The notes: generated by a model not told the origin, from the sequence alone. A stretch of 64,000 bases of DNA from Streptosporangiaceae bacterium NEAU-GS5 (GCA_017592665.1 JAGFNW010000009.1:186001-250000), one strand, 5' to 3'; positions 45,064-54,784 are shown, counted from the first letter of the stretch. Made by a program: numbers and translations.

Positions 45064-47736
45064 ATGGAGTCGGCAGAGATCGCGCGCCGCTTCCTGCGCT
45101 TCTTCGAGGAGCGTGGGCACACAGTAGTGCCCTCGGCCAGCCTGATCGCCGAGGATCCGACCCTGCTGCTGGTCAACGCCGGTATGGTCCCCTTCAAGCC
45201 CTATTTCCTCGGCCAGCAGCGCCCGCCTTACAAGCGGGCCGCGAGCGCGCAGAAGTGCATCCGCACGCTCGACATCGACGAGGTCGGCAAGACCACCCGC
45301 CACGCGAGCTTCTTCCAGATGCTCGGCAACTTCTCCTTCGGCGACTACTTCAAGGAGATGGCGATCCCGTTCGCCTGGGAGCTGCTCACCAAGAGCCGAT
45401 CCGAGGGCGGGTTCGGCTTCCCCGAGGAGCGCATGTGGGTGACCGTCTTCGAGAACGACGACGAGGCGGTCCAGATCTGGCATGAGAAGGTCGGCCTTCC
45501 GCTGGCGCGGATCCAGCGCCGGGGATATGCGGACAACTACTGGCACATGGGCGTTCCCGGCCCCGGCGGCCCCTGCAGCGAGATCTACTACGACCGCGGC
45601 GCCGAGTATGGCGAGGAAGGCGGCCCGGTCGCCGACGAGACCCGCTATCTCGAGGTCTGGAACAACGTCTTCATGCAGTTCCAGCTGGGCGAGGTCCGGT
45701 CAAAGGTCGACTTCGACGTCGTCGGCGAGCTGCCGGCCAAGAGCGTCGACACCGGCATGGGCCTGGAGCGGATGGCGGCGATCCTGCAAGGCGTCGACAA
45801 CATCTACGAGATCGACACCACGTTCAAGATCCTCGACCGGGCCGCGCACCTGACCAAGGCCCGCTATGGCCGCGACCACCGCGCCGACGTGTCGCTCCGC
45901 GTGATCGCGGACCACATGCGCGCAGGCGTGATGCTGGTCGGCGACGGCGTGCTGCCCTCCAACGAGGGCCGCGGCTACGTGCTGCGCCGCATGCTCCGCC
46001 GTGCCATCCGCAATCTGCGTCTGCTCGGCTCGGGCGAAGAGCGCTACATGCACCACCTGACCGAGACCACCATCGCGGTCATGGGCGAGCAGTATCCCGA
46101 GCTCAAGGCCGACGCGACGCAGATCCACCACGTGATCGACGCGGAGGAGGCCTCGTTCCTCGGCACCCTGCGCACCGGCACCGCGATCTTCGACACGGCG
46201 GTCGAGGAGACCAAGCGCAAGGGGCACACGGTTCTCCAGGGCGACCAGGCGTTCCAGCTCCACGACACGTACGGCTTCCCCATCGACCTCACCCTCGAGA
46301 TGGCGTCCGAGCAGGGCCTGTCGGTCGACGAGGAGGGGTTCCGCCGGCTCATGCAGGAGCAGCGGCAGCGGGCGAAGGCCGACGCCAAGGCCAAGAAGAC
46401 CGGCAACGCCGACATCTCGGTGTTCGGGCAGATCCTGGAGCGCGCGGGCAAGGTCGACTTCCTGGGCTACGACCACATCGTCGCGGACGCCGAGGTCATC
46501 GGCATCCTGGTCGACGGCGCGGCGGCGCCGGTCGCGTCCGAGGGCACCACGGTCGAGCTCGTCCTCAACCGCACCCCCTTCTACGCGGAGGGCGGCGGTC
46601 AGCTCGCCGACCAGGGCGTCGTCCGCACCAGCGGCGGCGAGGTCGAGATCGTCGACGTCCAGTCGCCGATCGCGGGCGTGATCGTGCACCGCGGAAAGGT
46701 CCGCACGGGCGAGGTCCGGGTCGGCGACGAGGCGCGCGCGGAGATCGACATCGAGCGCCGCCGGGCCATCTCGCGCAGCCACACCGCGACCCACCTGGTG
46801 CACCGCGGTTTCCGCAACGCGCTCGGCGAGTCGGCGGCGCAGGCGGGCTCGGAGAATTCGCCCGGCCGCTTCCGCTTCGACTTCACCGCGGCGGGCGCCG
46901 TGCCGCCGAGCGTCCTCCGCGACGTGGAGGACGAGGTCAACGCGGTCCTCATCAACGACCTCCAGGTCAACGCCTTCCACACCTCGCAGGCCGAGGCACG
47001 GGCGCTGGGCGCGCTGGCGCTGTTCGGCGAGAAGTACGGCGACGTCGTGCGCATCGTCGAGGTCGGCGACTACTCGCGTGAGCTGTGCGGCGGCACCCAC
47101 GTCGCGACCTCCGGCCAGCTGGGCCTGGTCAAGGTGCTCGGCGAGTCGTCGATCGGCGCGGGCGTGCGCCGCGTGGAGGCGCTGGTCGGCCTCGACGCGT
47201 TCCGGTTCCTGGCGCGCGAGAGCGTGCTCGTGGCCCAGCTGAGCGAGCAGCTGAAGACACGCCGCGAGGAGCTGCCCGAGCGGGTCGAGGGCATCGTCAG
47301 CCGCCTGCGCGCGGCCGAGAAGGAGCTGGAGCGGCTCAGGTCGGCCCAAGTCCTGGCGGTGGCCGGCGAGTTGGTCGCGGGCGCCGGCGACGTTCAGGGC
47401 GTTTCTGTCGTGACGCACCGCGCGCCTGCTGGCACCACCCCTGATGACCTGCGTAAACTCGCCCTCGATGTGCGCGGGCGGTTCCCGTCCGACCGCGCCG
47501 CGGTGGTCGTCGTCGCCGGAGTGCCCTCCGACCGGCCCGTCGTGGTCGCCGTGGTCAATGACGCGGGGCGTTCGCGCGGCCTGAAGGCGGGCCAGCTGGT
47601 CGGCGTCGCCGCCAAGGCGCTTGGGGGTGGCGGTGGCGGCAAGGACGATGTCGCGCAGGGCGGCGGAGCCCGTCCTGAGGCGATCGATGACGCCCTCCGC
47701 GCGGTGGGGCAGACCATCGCGGCCACGCTCAGCTGA
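45064..47736 (+). CDS. alaS: alanyl-tRNA synthetase
   Basis: An 890-residue class II synthetase. The catalytic start [18 protein letters not shown], the tRNA-recognition and editing domains with [12 protein letters not shown] and [12 protein letters not shown] (the zinc Cys/His set), and a C-terminal C-Ala domain are present. The start could be ATG 45052 instead; I prefer 45064 because conserved homology begins with ESAEI. No ribosome site distinguishes them. It probably shares a transcript with the DUF948 gene and the 79-residue gene. Confidence 0.97.
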   Translation: MESAEIARRFLRFFEERGHTVVPSASLIAEDPTLLLVNAGMVPFKPYFLGQQRPPYKRAASAQKCIRTLDIDEVGKTTRHASFFQMLGNFSFGDYFKEMAIPFAWELLTKSRSEGGFGFPEERMWVTVFENDDEAVQIWHEKVGLPLARIQRRGYADNYWHMGVPGPGGPCSEIYYDRGAEYGEEGGPVADETRYLEVWNNVFMQFQLGEVRSKVDFDVVGELPAKSVDTGMGLERMAAILQGVDNIYEIDTTFKILDRAAHLTKARYGRDHRADVSLRVIADHMRAGVMLVGDGVLPSNEGRGYVLRRMLRRAIRNLRLLGSGEERYMHHLTETTIAVMGEQYPELKADATQIHHVIDAEEASFLGTLRTGTAIFDTAVEETKRKGHTVLQGDQAFQLHDTYGFPIDLTLEMASEQGLSVDEEGFRRLMQEQRQRAKADAKAKKTGNADISVFGQILERAGKVDFLGYDHIVADAEVIGILVDGAAAPVASEGTTVELVLNRTPFYAEGGGQLADQGVVRTSGGEVEIVDVQSPIAGVIVHRGKVRTGEVRVGDEARAEIDIERRRAISRSHTATHLVHRGFRNALGESAAQAGSENSPGRFRFDFTAAGAVPPSVLRDVEDEVNAVLINDLQVNAFHTSQAEARALGALALFGEKYGDVVRIVEVGDYSRELCGGTHVATSGQLGLVKVLGESSIGAGVRRVEALVGLDAFRFLARESVLVAQLSEQLKTRREELPERVEGIVSRLRAAEKELERLRSAQVLAVAGELVAGAGDVQGVSVVTHRAPAGTTPDDLRKLALDVRGRFPSDRAAVVVVAGVPSDRPVVVAVVNDAGRSRGLKAGQLVGVAAKALGGGGGGKDDVAQGGGARPEAIDDALRAVGQTIAATLS

Positions 47737-47738
47737 TC

Positions 47739-47790
47739 ATGCTCCCGTCTCCGCTCGCCTCTCTGGCCTGCCTGAGCAGGCCAGGAGCAT
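47739..47790 (+). repeat. nested hairpin between alaS and ruvX
   Basis: Inner perfect arms CTGGCCTGC (47763-47771) and GCAGGCCAG (47776-47784), loop CTGA, inside outer arms ATGCTCC (47739-47745) and GGAGCAT (47784-47790). It begins 3 bp after alaS and is 25 bp before the ruvX start; terminator or attenuator. Confidence 0.6.
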
Positions 47791-47815
47791 CCCTGCAAGC
47801 GGGCGGAGCGCGGGC

Positions 47816-48487
47816 GTGAGACAAGGCGTGCGGCTGGGCGTCGACGTGGGCTCGGTCCGGATCGGGGTCGCGCGCAGCGACCCGTCAGGCCTGCTCGCCA
47901 CGCCCGTGGAGACCGTGCGCCGCGGCCGCGGCGACCTCGCGCGCATCGCCGCGATCGCCGCCGAGCACGAGGCGATCGAGGTGGTCGTCGGGCTGCCCAC
48001 GTCGCTGTCGGGCCGCGAGTCACATGCCGCGGCCGCGGCCCGTGACTTCGCCCGATCCCTTTCCGTACGGCTCTCGCCCATCCCCATCCGCCTTTTCGAC
48101 GAGCGGCTGACCACGGTTTCGGCCGCCCAGGATCTGCGCACCAGCGGGGTCAAGGGCAGGCGGCAGCGGGACGTGATCGACCAGGCGGCGGCTGTCGTGC
48201 TGCTGCAGGCCGCCCTGGACGCCGAGCGCGCCTCCGGCCGGCCTTCAGGCCGTCTCCTCGAAAAACCCCTCGAAAACTCCCCAGGCCGTCCCATCGAAAA
48301 CTCCCCAGGCCGTCCCATCGAAAACGCCTCGGGCCGTCCCATCGAAAACTCCCCAGGCCGCTCCATCGAGGATCCCCCAGGCCGTCCCATCGAAGAACCC
48401 CGAGACCGTCCCCTCGAGAAGCCTCAAGACCCCCGAAGCGGCCGTCCCCCCGGCGGCCGGCCGGCATCCGGTGAGGAGTCCCCCTGA
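47816..48487 (+). CDS. ruvX: RuvX/YqgF family RNase-fold protein with repeat-encoded C-terminal tail
   Basis: A 223-residue protein. The first about 140 residues are the normal YqgF/RuvX RNase H-like core: LGVDVGSVRIGVARSD, VVVGLPTSLSGRES and LFDERLTTVSAAQDL; the family is implicated in 16S rRNA 5'-end maturation. Beyond residue about 140 the ordinary length ends, but this protein continues with about 84 residues dominated by eight-residue units such as PGRPIENS, encoded by 24-bp tandem repeats (48245-48424). GTG 47816 has GGCGGAG upstream. The alaS-ruvX-mltG-aroE order is conserved in actinobacteria; the tail is the unusual part. Confidence 0.88.
   Translation: MRQGVRLGVDVGSVRIGVARSDPSGLLATPVETVRRGRGDLARIAAIAAEHEAIEVVVGLPTSLSGRESHAAAAARDFARSLSVRLSPIPIRLFDERLTTVSAAQDLRTSGVKGRRQRDVIDQAAAVVLLQAALDAERASGRPSGRLLEKPLENSPGRPIENSPGRPIENASGRPIENSPGRSIEDPPGRPIEEPRDRPLEKPQDPRSGRPPGGRPASGEESP
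48245..48424 (+). repeat. 24-bp tandem repeat array inside ruvX
   Basis: Seven 24-bp units plus a 12-bp half unit: 48245, (half unit 48269), 48281, 48305, 48329, 48353, 48377 and 48401. Units 48281 and 48305 differ in one base; later units drift. All are in frame and encode PGRPIENS-like octapeptides. Spacing is exact and there are no unique spacers, so it is not CRISPR. Confidence 0.9.
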
Positions 48488-48506
48488 GCGTAGGGGGGCG
48501 TGAGCG

Positions 48507-48528
48507 CGCGCGGCAGTCACGCCGCGCG
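48507..48528 (+). terminator. hairpin after ruvX
   Basis: CGCGCGGC (48507-48514) and GCCGCGCG (48521-48528) form an 8-bp stem with a 6-base loop, 19 bp after the ruvX stop and 61 bp before the first mltG. No T run. Confidence 0.45.
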
Positions 48529-48589
48529 TGAGTGGCCCAGCAGCCCGAAACGGGCCTGGGGCTTAGCGGGGGACATGGGGTGAGCTTGA

Positions 48590-49714
48590 TTGAGTGACGA
48601 CGACTCGCCGTTCTTGCTGGCCGACGACGGGCAGGAGCCGGTGTGGCTGGGGGCGCCTGGAAGCGGCGATCCGGGAGGCCGGAAACCGGGCCGGGAGCGC
48701 GCGGTCGTCATGGCGGGCGCGGCCCTGTTCACGGGCGCCGTGCTGCTCGGCGTGTACGCCGTGGTCCGTCCGACGGCCTCGTCCGACGAGTCGGCCGGCG
48801 TCGGCCGGGGCGCGGTCACCGTGGAGATCACCCCAGGCGCGAACGCGAGCGAGGTGGCCGAGACGCTCTCCAAGGCGGGAGTGGTCTCCGACGCCCGATC
48901 CTTCATACAAGAAGTCGAGGAACGTTCCAAGTCCGGCAGCCTCCGTCCCGGCCGCTATCGCCTGCACCGTGACATGGCCCCCGGCCCGGCGCTCGACCTG
49001 CTGCTGTCGCCGGGCTCCCGGATCGTCACCCGCGTCATGATCCCCGAAGGGCTCCGCTCGCAGGAGATCCTGACCCGGCTCTCGGCCGCCTCCCACATCC
49101 CTCTCGCCGACCTCCAGAAGGCCGCCAAGGGCGACATCGGCCTTCCTGGGTATGCCAAGGGCCACGTCGAAGGCTTCCTGTTCCCGGCCACGTACGAGAT
49201 CGAGCCTGGGATGACGGCGGGCGCGCTGCTCTCGGCGATCGTCGGCCGCTTCCGGCGGGCGGCGACGGAGATCGGCCTCGAGCGGCTGGCCAAAGCCGGA
49301 CACCTGACGCCCCTTGAGGCGGTCACGGTCGCCAGCATCGTCCAGGCGGAGGGCGGCAGCCCGGCCGACTTCTCTAAGATCGCTCGCGTGATCTACAACC
49401 GGATGGCACGCGGCGGCAAGCTGGAGATGGACACCACTGTGCTGTACGCCCTGGGCCGCCGCACCCTCAAGGTCTCCGAGAGCGACACCAAGGTCGCCTC
49501 TCCGTTCAACACCTACCAGCATCCCGGCCTGCCGCCCGGCCCCATCAGCTCGCCCGGCGAAAGCGCTCTTCTCGCAGCTCTGAAGCCTGCCAAGGGGGAC
49601 TGGTACTGGTTCGTCACCACCGATCCAGGCCGTAGAATCACGAAATTCACTGACAACGAAGGTGAGTTCGTGAAATATCGGGAAGAGCTGAACAAATATC
49701 TGCAGGCCCACTGA
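48590..49714 (+). CDS. mltG: endolytic transglycosylase MltG, copy 1
   Basis: A 374-residue membrane-anchored enzyme that cuts nascent glycan strands. One N-terminal membrane helix (about 38-60) and a LysM-like segment precede the YceG domain. The catalytic Glu is in SIVQAEGGSPADF; ARVIYNRM and PFNTYQHPGLPPGPI are conserved. Start is TTG 48590, preceded by GGGGTGAG; no ATG or GTG is better placed. A second full mltG follows after 273 bp, so this is a tandem pair. Confidence 0.88.
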   Translation: MSDDDSPFLLADDGQEPVWLGAPGSGDPGGRKPGRERAVVMAGAALFTGAVLLGVYAVVRPTASSDESAGVGRGAVTVEITPGANASEVAETLSKAGVVSDARSFIQEVEERSKSGSLRPGRYRLHRDMAPGPALDLLLSPGSRIVTRVMIPEGLRSQEILTRLSAASHIPLADLQKAAKGDIGLPGYAKGHVEGFLFPATYEIEPGMTAGALLSAIVGRFRRAATEIGLERLAKAGHLTPLEAVTVASIVQAEGGSPADFSKIARVIYNRMARGGKLEMDTTVLYALGRRTLKVSESDTKVASPFNTYQHPGLPPGPISSPGESALLAALKPAKGDWYWFVTTDPGRRITKFTDNEGEFVKYREELNKYLQAH

Positions 49715-49987
49715 CAGGGTCCACTGAGCGACGACAGAATACGCGTCGAGGCCTCCGGCCTGCTCTTCCCGGAGCGGGTCACCCGTGCGAGGACCTCGCA
49801 TATGAGGAGTGGCCGCCCACCATGCCGCCGGATCGACCCTGGCTGCCGGGCGGATGCCCACGACCAGGTCCAGGAGCCAGAGCCTCCGGGGTCACCCGTG
49901 GGCAGCGACCAATCCGCCGGAACCCCCTCGGTTCGGCACCCCGCTTGACGGCGGGCCCGCCGGACCGGGAGATTGGCCAGCGCAACT

Positions 49988-51139
49988 ATGAGTGATCTCG
50001 ATATGGACTTCCTGCTCGGTGGCGACGAGGACGAGGGTTCTCGGCGCACTCGTCGTGGTTCCCGATCCCAGCACGGGCGGAGCCGGAGAAGAAACCGGCG
50101 CAACCGCCGGAAGGGCCGCGCCGCGTCGTTCCTCGCGGTTCTTGTCGTGCTCGGTGTGCTCGGCGGGGTCGGATATTTCGGCTACACCTGGGTCCGCAGC
50201 GTCGTCATTCCCAAGGACTACGCGGGCCAGGGCACGGGCGAGGTGACGATCGAGATCAAGGAGGGCGCCACCGCCTCCGACGTGGCCCAGACCCTGGAGG
50301 CGAAGGGCGTCGTGGCCAGCGCGCGCGCCTTCGTCAACGCCATCGGCCAGGCCGGCAAGAGCTCGGCCCTGCAGCCCGGCCAATACACCATGCGCAGCCA
50401 CATGTCGGCCGCCGCCGCGGTCGCGCTGCTCGACCCGGCCAACCGGATCCTGTCGCACCTGACCATTCCCGAGGGCCTGCGGCTCAGCAAGATCTTCACG
50501 ACGCTGTCCACCGCGACCGGCCGGCCCGTCAAGGACTTCGAGGCCGCCGCCAAGTCGGACATCGGCCTCCCCGGCTACGCCAAGGGCAGGCTGGAGGGCT
50601 TCGCCTTCCCGGCCACGTACGAGATCACGCCGAAGATGTCGCCCGAGGCGATTTTGACGGCCATGGTCACGCGCTTCACCCAGACGGCCGAGCGGGTCGA
50701 CCTGGAGGGCCAGGCGAGCGCCCTCGGCCGGTCGCCGCGCGACATCATCACGATCGCCAGCATCATCCAGGCCGAGGCCGGCTCCCAGGAGGACATGCCG
50801 AAGATCGCGCGGGTCATCTACAACCGGCTCGGCCGGAGCCCGCAGATGAAGCTCGAGATGGACAGCACGCTCATGTACGGCCTCGGCAAGTACGGCATCG
50901 CGGCCAGCAGCGCCGACCTGAAGAGCAAGTCGCTGTACAACACCTACAACCGGCTCGGCCTGCCGCCCGGCCCGATCGCCAACCCGGGCGACCACGCGAT
51001 CGACGCGGCGCTCAACCCGGCCAAGGGCGACTGGCTCTACTTCGTCACGGTCGACCCGAAGAAGCACATCACGAAGTTCACCGCGAGCGAGGCGGAGTTC
51101 TGGAAGCTGCGCGACGAGTTCAACCGGAACCACAACTGA
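49988..51139 (+). CDS. mltG: endolytic transglycosylase MltG, copy 2
   Basis: A 383-residue YceG-family protein. An Arg/Ser-rich cytoplasmic start, one membrane helix (about 47-69), then the catalytic domain with SIIQAEAGSQEDM (catalytic Glu), ARVIYNRL and YNTYNRLGLPPGPI. About half the residues match copy 1, less at the N-terminus, so the duplication is not recent. The stop overlaps aroE by one base. ATG 49988 has GGAG about 15 bases upstream; start position uncertain by a few codons. Confidence 0.9.
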   Translation: MSDLDMDFLLGGDEDEGSRRTRRGSRSQHGRSRRRNRRNRRKGRAASFLAVLVVLGVLGGVGYFGYTWVRSVVIPKDYAGQGTGEVTIEIKEGATASDVAQTLEAKGVVASARAFVNAIGQAGKSSALQPGQYTMRSHMSAAAAVALLDPANRILSHLTIPEGLRLSKIFTTLSTATGRPVKDFEAAAKSDIGLPGYAKGRLEGFAFPATYEITPKMSPEAILTAMVTRFTQTAERVDLEGQASALGRSPRDIITIASIIQAEAGSQEDMPKIARVIYNRLGRSPQMKLEMDSTLMYGLGKYGIAASSADLKSKSLYNTYNRLGLPPGPIANPGDHAIDAALNPAKGDWLYFVTVDPKKHITKFTASEAEFWKLRDEFNRNHN

Positions 51140-51963
51140 TGACCCAGCGCAGGGCCGCGGTCCTCGGCATGCCGATCGCGCATTCGCTCTCCCCGATCCT
51201 GCACCGTACGGCCTACGCCGAGCTCGGCCTGAACGACTGGCGCTATGACCCGATCGCGTGCGCCGAAGACGGGCTGGCGACCCTGGTCTCCGGCATGGGT
51301 CCCGAGTGGGCGGGCCTGTCCCTGACGATGCCGCTCAAGCGCGTGGTCTTCCCTCTGCTCGACACGGTCTCCGACCTCGCCGTCGAGGTGGGCGCGGCCA
51401 ACACGGTCGTCTTCCGGCCGGACGGCTCGCGGCACGGCGAGAACACCGACGTGTACGGCATCGCCGAGGCCCTGCGCGAGGCGGGGGTCGGTGCCCCGGC
51501 CAGTGCCACGATCCTCGGAGGCGGCGCCACCGCCGCCTCGGCCCTGGGCGCGCTCCGCGACCTCGGCCTGCCCGAGGCCACCTTGGTCGTACGGGATCCG
51601 TCGCGGGCGGGGGAGACCCTCGACCGGGCCGAACGCCTGGGGATGCCGGTGCGGTTGCAACCGTTCGACGGGTTCGACGCCGACGTCGACCTGCTGATCT
51701 CCACGCTCCCGTCGGGCGCCGCGGACGCCTTCGCGGCGAAGGCCTCGCGCGCGAAGGCGGTGTTCGACGTCGTCTACTCGCCCTGGCCGACCGTGCTGGC
51801 GACAGCCGTACGAGATCGAGGCGGAACGATCATCGGCGGGTTCCCCATGCTGCTGCACCAGGCGGCGGCGCAGGTGACGCTGATGACCGGCCGCGCGGAT
51901 GCCCCCGTCGAAGCCATGCGCGCGGCCGGCGAAGCGGAGCTGATCAGGCGCGCCGGAGCCTGA
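51139..51963 (+). CDS. aroE: shikimate dehydrogenase
   Basis: A 274-residue NADP-dependent reductase of 3-dehydroshikimate. Shikimate-binding SHSLSP is read as HSLSPILHRT; catalytic Lys is in TMPLKR; the NTDVYG loop and glycine-rich GGGATAASALGAL nucleotide site are present. ATG 51139 overlaps the mltG stop. Its last 20 bases overlap the convergent membrane protein gene. Conserved after mltG in actinobacteria. Confidence 0.94.
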   Translation: MTQRRAAVLGMPIAHSLSPILHRTAYAELGLNDWRYDPIACAEDGLATLVSGMGPEWAGLSLTMPLKRVVFPLLDTVSDLAVEVGAANTVVFRPDGSRHGENTDVYGIAEALREAGVGAPASATILGGGATAASALGALRDLGLPEATLVVRDPSRAGETLDRAERLGMPVRLQPFDGFDADVDLLISTLPSGAADAFAAKASRAKAVFDVVYSPWPTVLATAVRDRGGTIIGGFPMLLHQAAAQVTLMTGRADAPVEAMRAAGEAELIRRAGA

Positions 51964-52798
51964 TCTGCCGCGCGGCCAGCAGGGCGAGCAGCGCTATCAG
52001 CAGCCCGCCGGCCGCGATGTGCGGGTAGCCGCTCTGCAGGTCGATCAGGAACACACCCCCGAGAAGCGACGGCACCGCCGGTAGCAGCAGAACGCCCGTC
52101 CTGGCGCTGGCCGGGGTGCGGGAGAACCAGCCCGTGGCGACCCCCAGGATCACGAACGACAGCTCGGTCGTGATCAGCGGCCACATGCCGTACGCGAAGA
52201 ACGACTCCGGCGACATGATCGTCCACGCCATCACCGCCGCGCCGGTCGCGAACCACGCCAGACAACGGATCACTCCCAGCCTGGCCGCGGCGGCCCGCTG
52301 TCCAGCGGCCAGGGTCAGCAGCACGGCGAGCAGGATCCCCGGTGTGAGGTGCACCATCGTCTCGAAAACCAGTATCGAGTTGTATCCGGACCAGAAGGTG
52401 ATGTAGATCGCCCACCCCCAGGCGACCACGGCGGCGGGCCAGCGCAGGCCCATGACGACGAGGACGGCGATCAGCGGATACCACGCCAGCGACAGCCCCG
52501 TGAAAACGAGCAGATCCTTAAGCACACTGGGGCCGGAGAGCAGGACGAAGCCGACGCGTCCGAGCGTGGTGCCCGCGAGCACGAGCGACAGGACGACCGC
52601 GGCGTTGGCGAGTGCTTCCCGCCAGACGTCGGCCGTTCCAGGGCCGAAGACGCGGCGCAGCCGGATGCGCAGACCGCCCAGGGCGAGATCCCAGGCGTCG
52701 CGTAAGCCGGGCTTCCCGGCGGCGTACAGGACGCCGAGCATCTCGTCCTCATGCGCGGCCCGGTGATCGCGCGGGTAGAAGATCAGCAGCCGCTTCAT
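51944..52798 (-). CDS. polytopic membrane protein paired with PadR regulator
   Basis: A 284-residue protein with a short cytoplasmic start (KRLLIFYPRDHRAAHEDEML) and about seven or eight hydrophobic helices. The start resembles membrane proteins commonly encoded directly after PadR regulators in actinobacteria, often described as permease-like; no catalytic or transport motif is visible. Its ATG overlaps the PadR stop (ATGA), so the pair is one unit. Convergent 20-bp overlap with aroE. Confidence 0.7.
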   Translation of the reverse strand: MKRLLIFYPRDHRAAHEDEMLGVLYAAGKPGLRDAWDLALGGLRIRLRRVFGPGTADVWREALANAAVVLSLVLAGTTLGRVGFVLLSGPSVLKDLLVFTGLSLAWYPLIAVLVVMGLRWPAAVVAWGWAIYITFWSGYNSILVFETMVHLTPGILLAVLLTLAAGQRAAAARLGVIRCLAWFATGAAVMAWTIMSPESFFAYGMWPLITTELSFVILGVATGWFSRTPASARTGVLLLPAVPSLLGGVFLIDLQSGYPHIAAGGLLIALLALLAARQIRLRRA

Positions 52799-53133
52799 GC
52801 CCAGCCCCCCATGAGCGCTCCGCGGAGCCGCAGCCGGGAGGTGGCGACGGAGGCGTTGCTGCGCAGTCGCTCGGCCTCCTCGGCCAGTTGTTCGGCGCCG
52901 CGGCCCGTGAGCTTGTAGTAGCGCCGGACTCGGCCGTCGACGATCTCCTCGCGGTCGGCCTCGATCAAGCCTTCTTCCTGAAGCCGGTCGAGGGCCGCGT
53001 AGAGCGTGCCGGCCCGCAGCCGGACCCGGCCGCCGGAGATCCCGGCGATGTCGGTGATCATCCCGTATCCGTGCTGCGGCCCGGCCGCGAGCGCGGTGAG
53101 GATGAGGAATGTCGGTTCCTGCATCTGTCTCAT
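52795..53133 (-). CDS. PadR-family transcriptional regulator
   Basis: A 112-residue winged-helix repressor. The signature is QEPTFLILTALAAGPQHGYG, then LRAGTLYAALDRLQEEGLIE and the wing DGRVRRYYKLTGRG. A C-terminal helix would mediate dimerisation. ATG 53133 has no ribosome site; on its strand TATACT (plus-strand 53140-53145) ends 6 bases before it, so a leaderless transcript is likely. ATG 53124 is an alternative. Divergent from infC. Confidence 0.88.
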   Translation of the reverse strand: MRQMQEPTFLILTALAAGPQHGYGMITDIAGISGGRVRLRAGTLYAALDRLQEEGLIEADREEIVDGRVRRYYKLTGRGAEQLAEEAERLRSNASVATSRLRLRGALMGGWA

Positions 53134-53208
53134 GTCATCAGTATATGCCGATGATCTGACTATGAGGCGGGCGGGACGGGATGATTCGGAGGGTGCGCGG
53201 TGTTGTGG

Positions 53209-53427
53209 TAATGTAACTGCTCGATCGGTCTGGCATACCAGCTGGACGCGCAAGCGGAGGTCCTCCTCCCACCTGATCCGCCTTTGGGTGGACGGGTCAA
53301 GGATCACCCCGGAGTCGTGCGACTCCATTGTGGCCCCGCATGCGTGACGTGCGGGGCTTTCCGCGTCTGCGGACGCTGGAGCCATCCGCGCGGTCGAGCG
53401 ACAAAGCGGAAGTCTCTTGGAGGATCC
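53209..53427 (+). promoter_or_regulatory. infC leader: possible promoter and stacked hairpins
   Basis: TAATGT (53209-53214) is a reasonable -10 element. The following leader holds a perfect hairpin GGAGTCG-TG-CGACTCC (53311-53326) and a terminator-like hairpin GCCCCGCA (53333-53340) / TGCGGGGC (53350-53357) followed by TTT. The last looks like an attenuator. GGAGG (53419-53423) then lies 4 bases before the ATC start. No coding gene is seen in this stretch. Confidence 0.55.
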
Positions 53428-54063
53428 ATCAGCACTGAGCCTCGCATCAACGATCGGATTCGGGTGCCCGAGGTGCGCCTCGTCGGCCCGAACGGCGAAC
53501 AGGTAGGCATCGTCTCAATCGGCGACGCCCTGAAGCTGGCCCAGGAGTCCGACCTCGACCTCGTCGAGGTGGCCGCCACGGCCCGCCCGCCGGTGTGCAA
53601 GCTCATGGACTACGGCAAGTTCAAGTACGAGTCGGCCATGAAGGCGCGTGAGGCGCGCCGCAACCAGGCACACACGATCATCAAGGAGATCAAGCTCCGG
53701 CCGAAGATCGACCCGCACGACTACGAGACCAAGAAGGGTCACGTCGTGCGCTTCCTCAAGGCGGGGGACAAGGTCAAGGTCACCATCATGTTCCGCGGAC
53801 GTGAGCAGTCCCGTCCCGAACTGGGCTTCCGGCTCCTGCAGAGGCTGGCTGAGGACGTCACCGAGCTCGGTTTCGTGGAGTCCCAGCCAAAGCAGGACGG
53901 CCGGAACATGATCATGGTGATCGGGCCGCACAAGAAGAAGGCCGAGGCCAAGGCCGAGAAGGCGGCGGCCAGGGCGCAACGCGACGGCGTGACCGCCGGG
54001 GAGGAATCCGCGGACGACTCCGCGGTCGACTCCGCGGTGGAGGAATCCGCCCCGCGGCAGTGA
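53428..54063 (+). CDS. infC: translation initiation factor IF-3 (non-canonical ATC start)
   Basis: A 211-residue factor. The conserved beginning is [20 protein letters not shown]; the linker helix and C-terminal domain ([20 protein letters not shown]) follow, and an acidic/alanine-rich tail of about 35 residues is added. No ATG, GTG or TTG lies at the start of homology. The reading frame there is ATC AGC ACT GAG, with GGAGG immediately upstream. E. coli infC uses AUU and is autoregulated through IF-3 discrimination against such codons, and the same logic is expected here. First of three genes with rpmI and rplT. Confidence 0.93.
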   Translation: MSTEPRINDRIRVPEVRLVGPNGEQVGIVSIGDALKLAQESDLDLVEVAATARPPVCKLMDYGKFKYESAMKAREARRNQAHTIIKEIKLRPKIDPHDYETKKGHVVRFLKAGDKVKVTIMFRGREQSRPELGFRLLQRLAEDVTELGFVESQPKQDGRNMIMVIGPHKKKAEAKAEKAAARAQRDGVTAGEESADDSAVDSAVEESAPRQ

Positions 54064-54183
54064 GATGAGCTGCTGGGACATCTGCTGATGAGTCCCATCG
54101 GCAGGTGTAGGTCAGGCATGCCCGCGACCCGGGAACGACCCTCAGGTCAACGGCACGGAACGAACGAGGGAGAGACGGCTGAG

Positions 54184-54378
54184 ATGCCGAAGATGAAGAC
54201 GCACAGTGGTGCGAAGAAGCGGTTCCGGCTCACCGGCTCCGGCAAGGTAATCCGCCGCCGGGCGAACCGGAAGCACCTTTTCGAGCACAAGCCGTCCACT
54301 CGTACGCGCAGGCTTGAGAACGACATCGTGACCTCACCGGCGGATGCGCCGGCGATCAAAAAGCTGCTCGGCAAGTAG
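54184..54378 (+). CDS. rpmI: 50S ribosomal protein L35
   Basis: A 64-residue basic ribosomal protein beginning [20 protein letters not shown], the standard L35 sequence, and ending IKKLLGK. ATG 54184 follows GGGAGAG. Lies between infC and rplT in the universal bacterial order, 120 bp after infC. Confidence 0.97.
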   Translation: MPKMKTHSGAKKRFRLTGSGKVIRRRANRKHLFEHKPSTRTRRLENDIVTSPADAPAIKKLLGK

Positions 54379-54403
54379 GAAACCCCCGGGGAGATAGATA
54401 GAA

Positions 54404-54784
54404 ATGGCACGCGTAAAGCGGGCGCTCAACGCCAAGAAGAAGCGCAGGGTCGTCCTCGAGCGGGCGAGCGGCTATCGGGGTCAGCGGTCGAGGCTGTACC
54501 GCAAGGCCAAGGAGCAGATGCTCCACTCGATGACGTATGCCTACGCGCATCGTAAGGACAAGAAGGGCGCGTTCCGGCGGCTGTGGATCCAGCGGATCAA
54601 CGCCGCGGTCCGGGCCAACGGCATGACGTACAACCGGTTCATCCAGGGCCTGCGCCTGGCCGGCGTCGAGGTGGACCGTAAGATCCTCGCCGACCTCGCG
54701 GTCACCGACGCCCAGACCTTCGCCGCGATCGTCGAGGCCGCCAAGAAGGCGCTCCCGGCCGACGTGAACGCACCGGTCGCCTGA
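54404..54784 (+). CDS. rplT: 50S ribosomal protein L20
   Basis: A 126-residue ribosomal protein: [20 protein letters not shown] then [20 protein letters not shown] and [19 protein letters not shown]. An early 50S assembly protein that in other bacteria represses this operon through its leader. ATG 54404 follows GGGGAG. Confidence 0.97.
   Translation: MARVKRALNAKKKRRVVLERASGYRGQRSRLYRKAKEQMLHSMTYAYAHRKDKKGAFRRLWIQRINAAVRANGMTYNRFIQGLRLAGVEVDRKILADLAVTDAQTFAAIVEAAKKALPADVNAPVA

Noticed and set aside
48245-48424. Possible CRISPR array
   Set aside because: Units are directly adjacent 24-bp copies with no spacers, in frame with ruvX.
49715-49987. Possible small gene between the two mltG genes
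   Set aside because: Short frames there lack ribosome sites and composition is not protein-like; only weak hairpin potential is seen.
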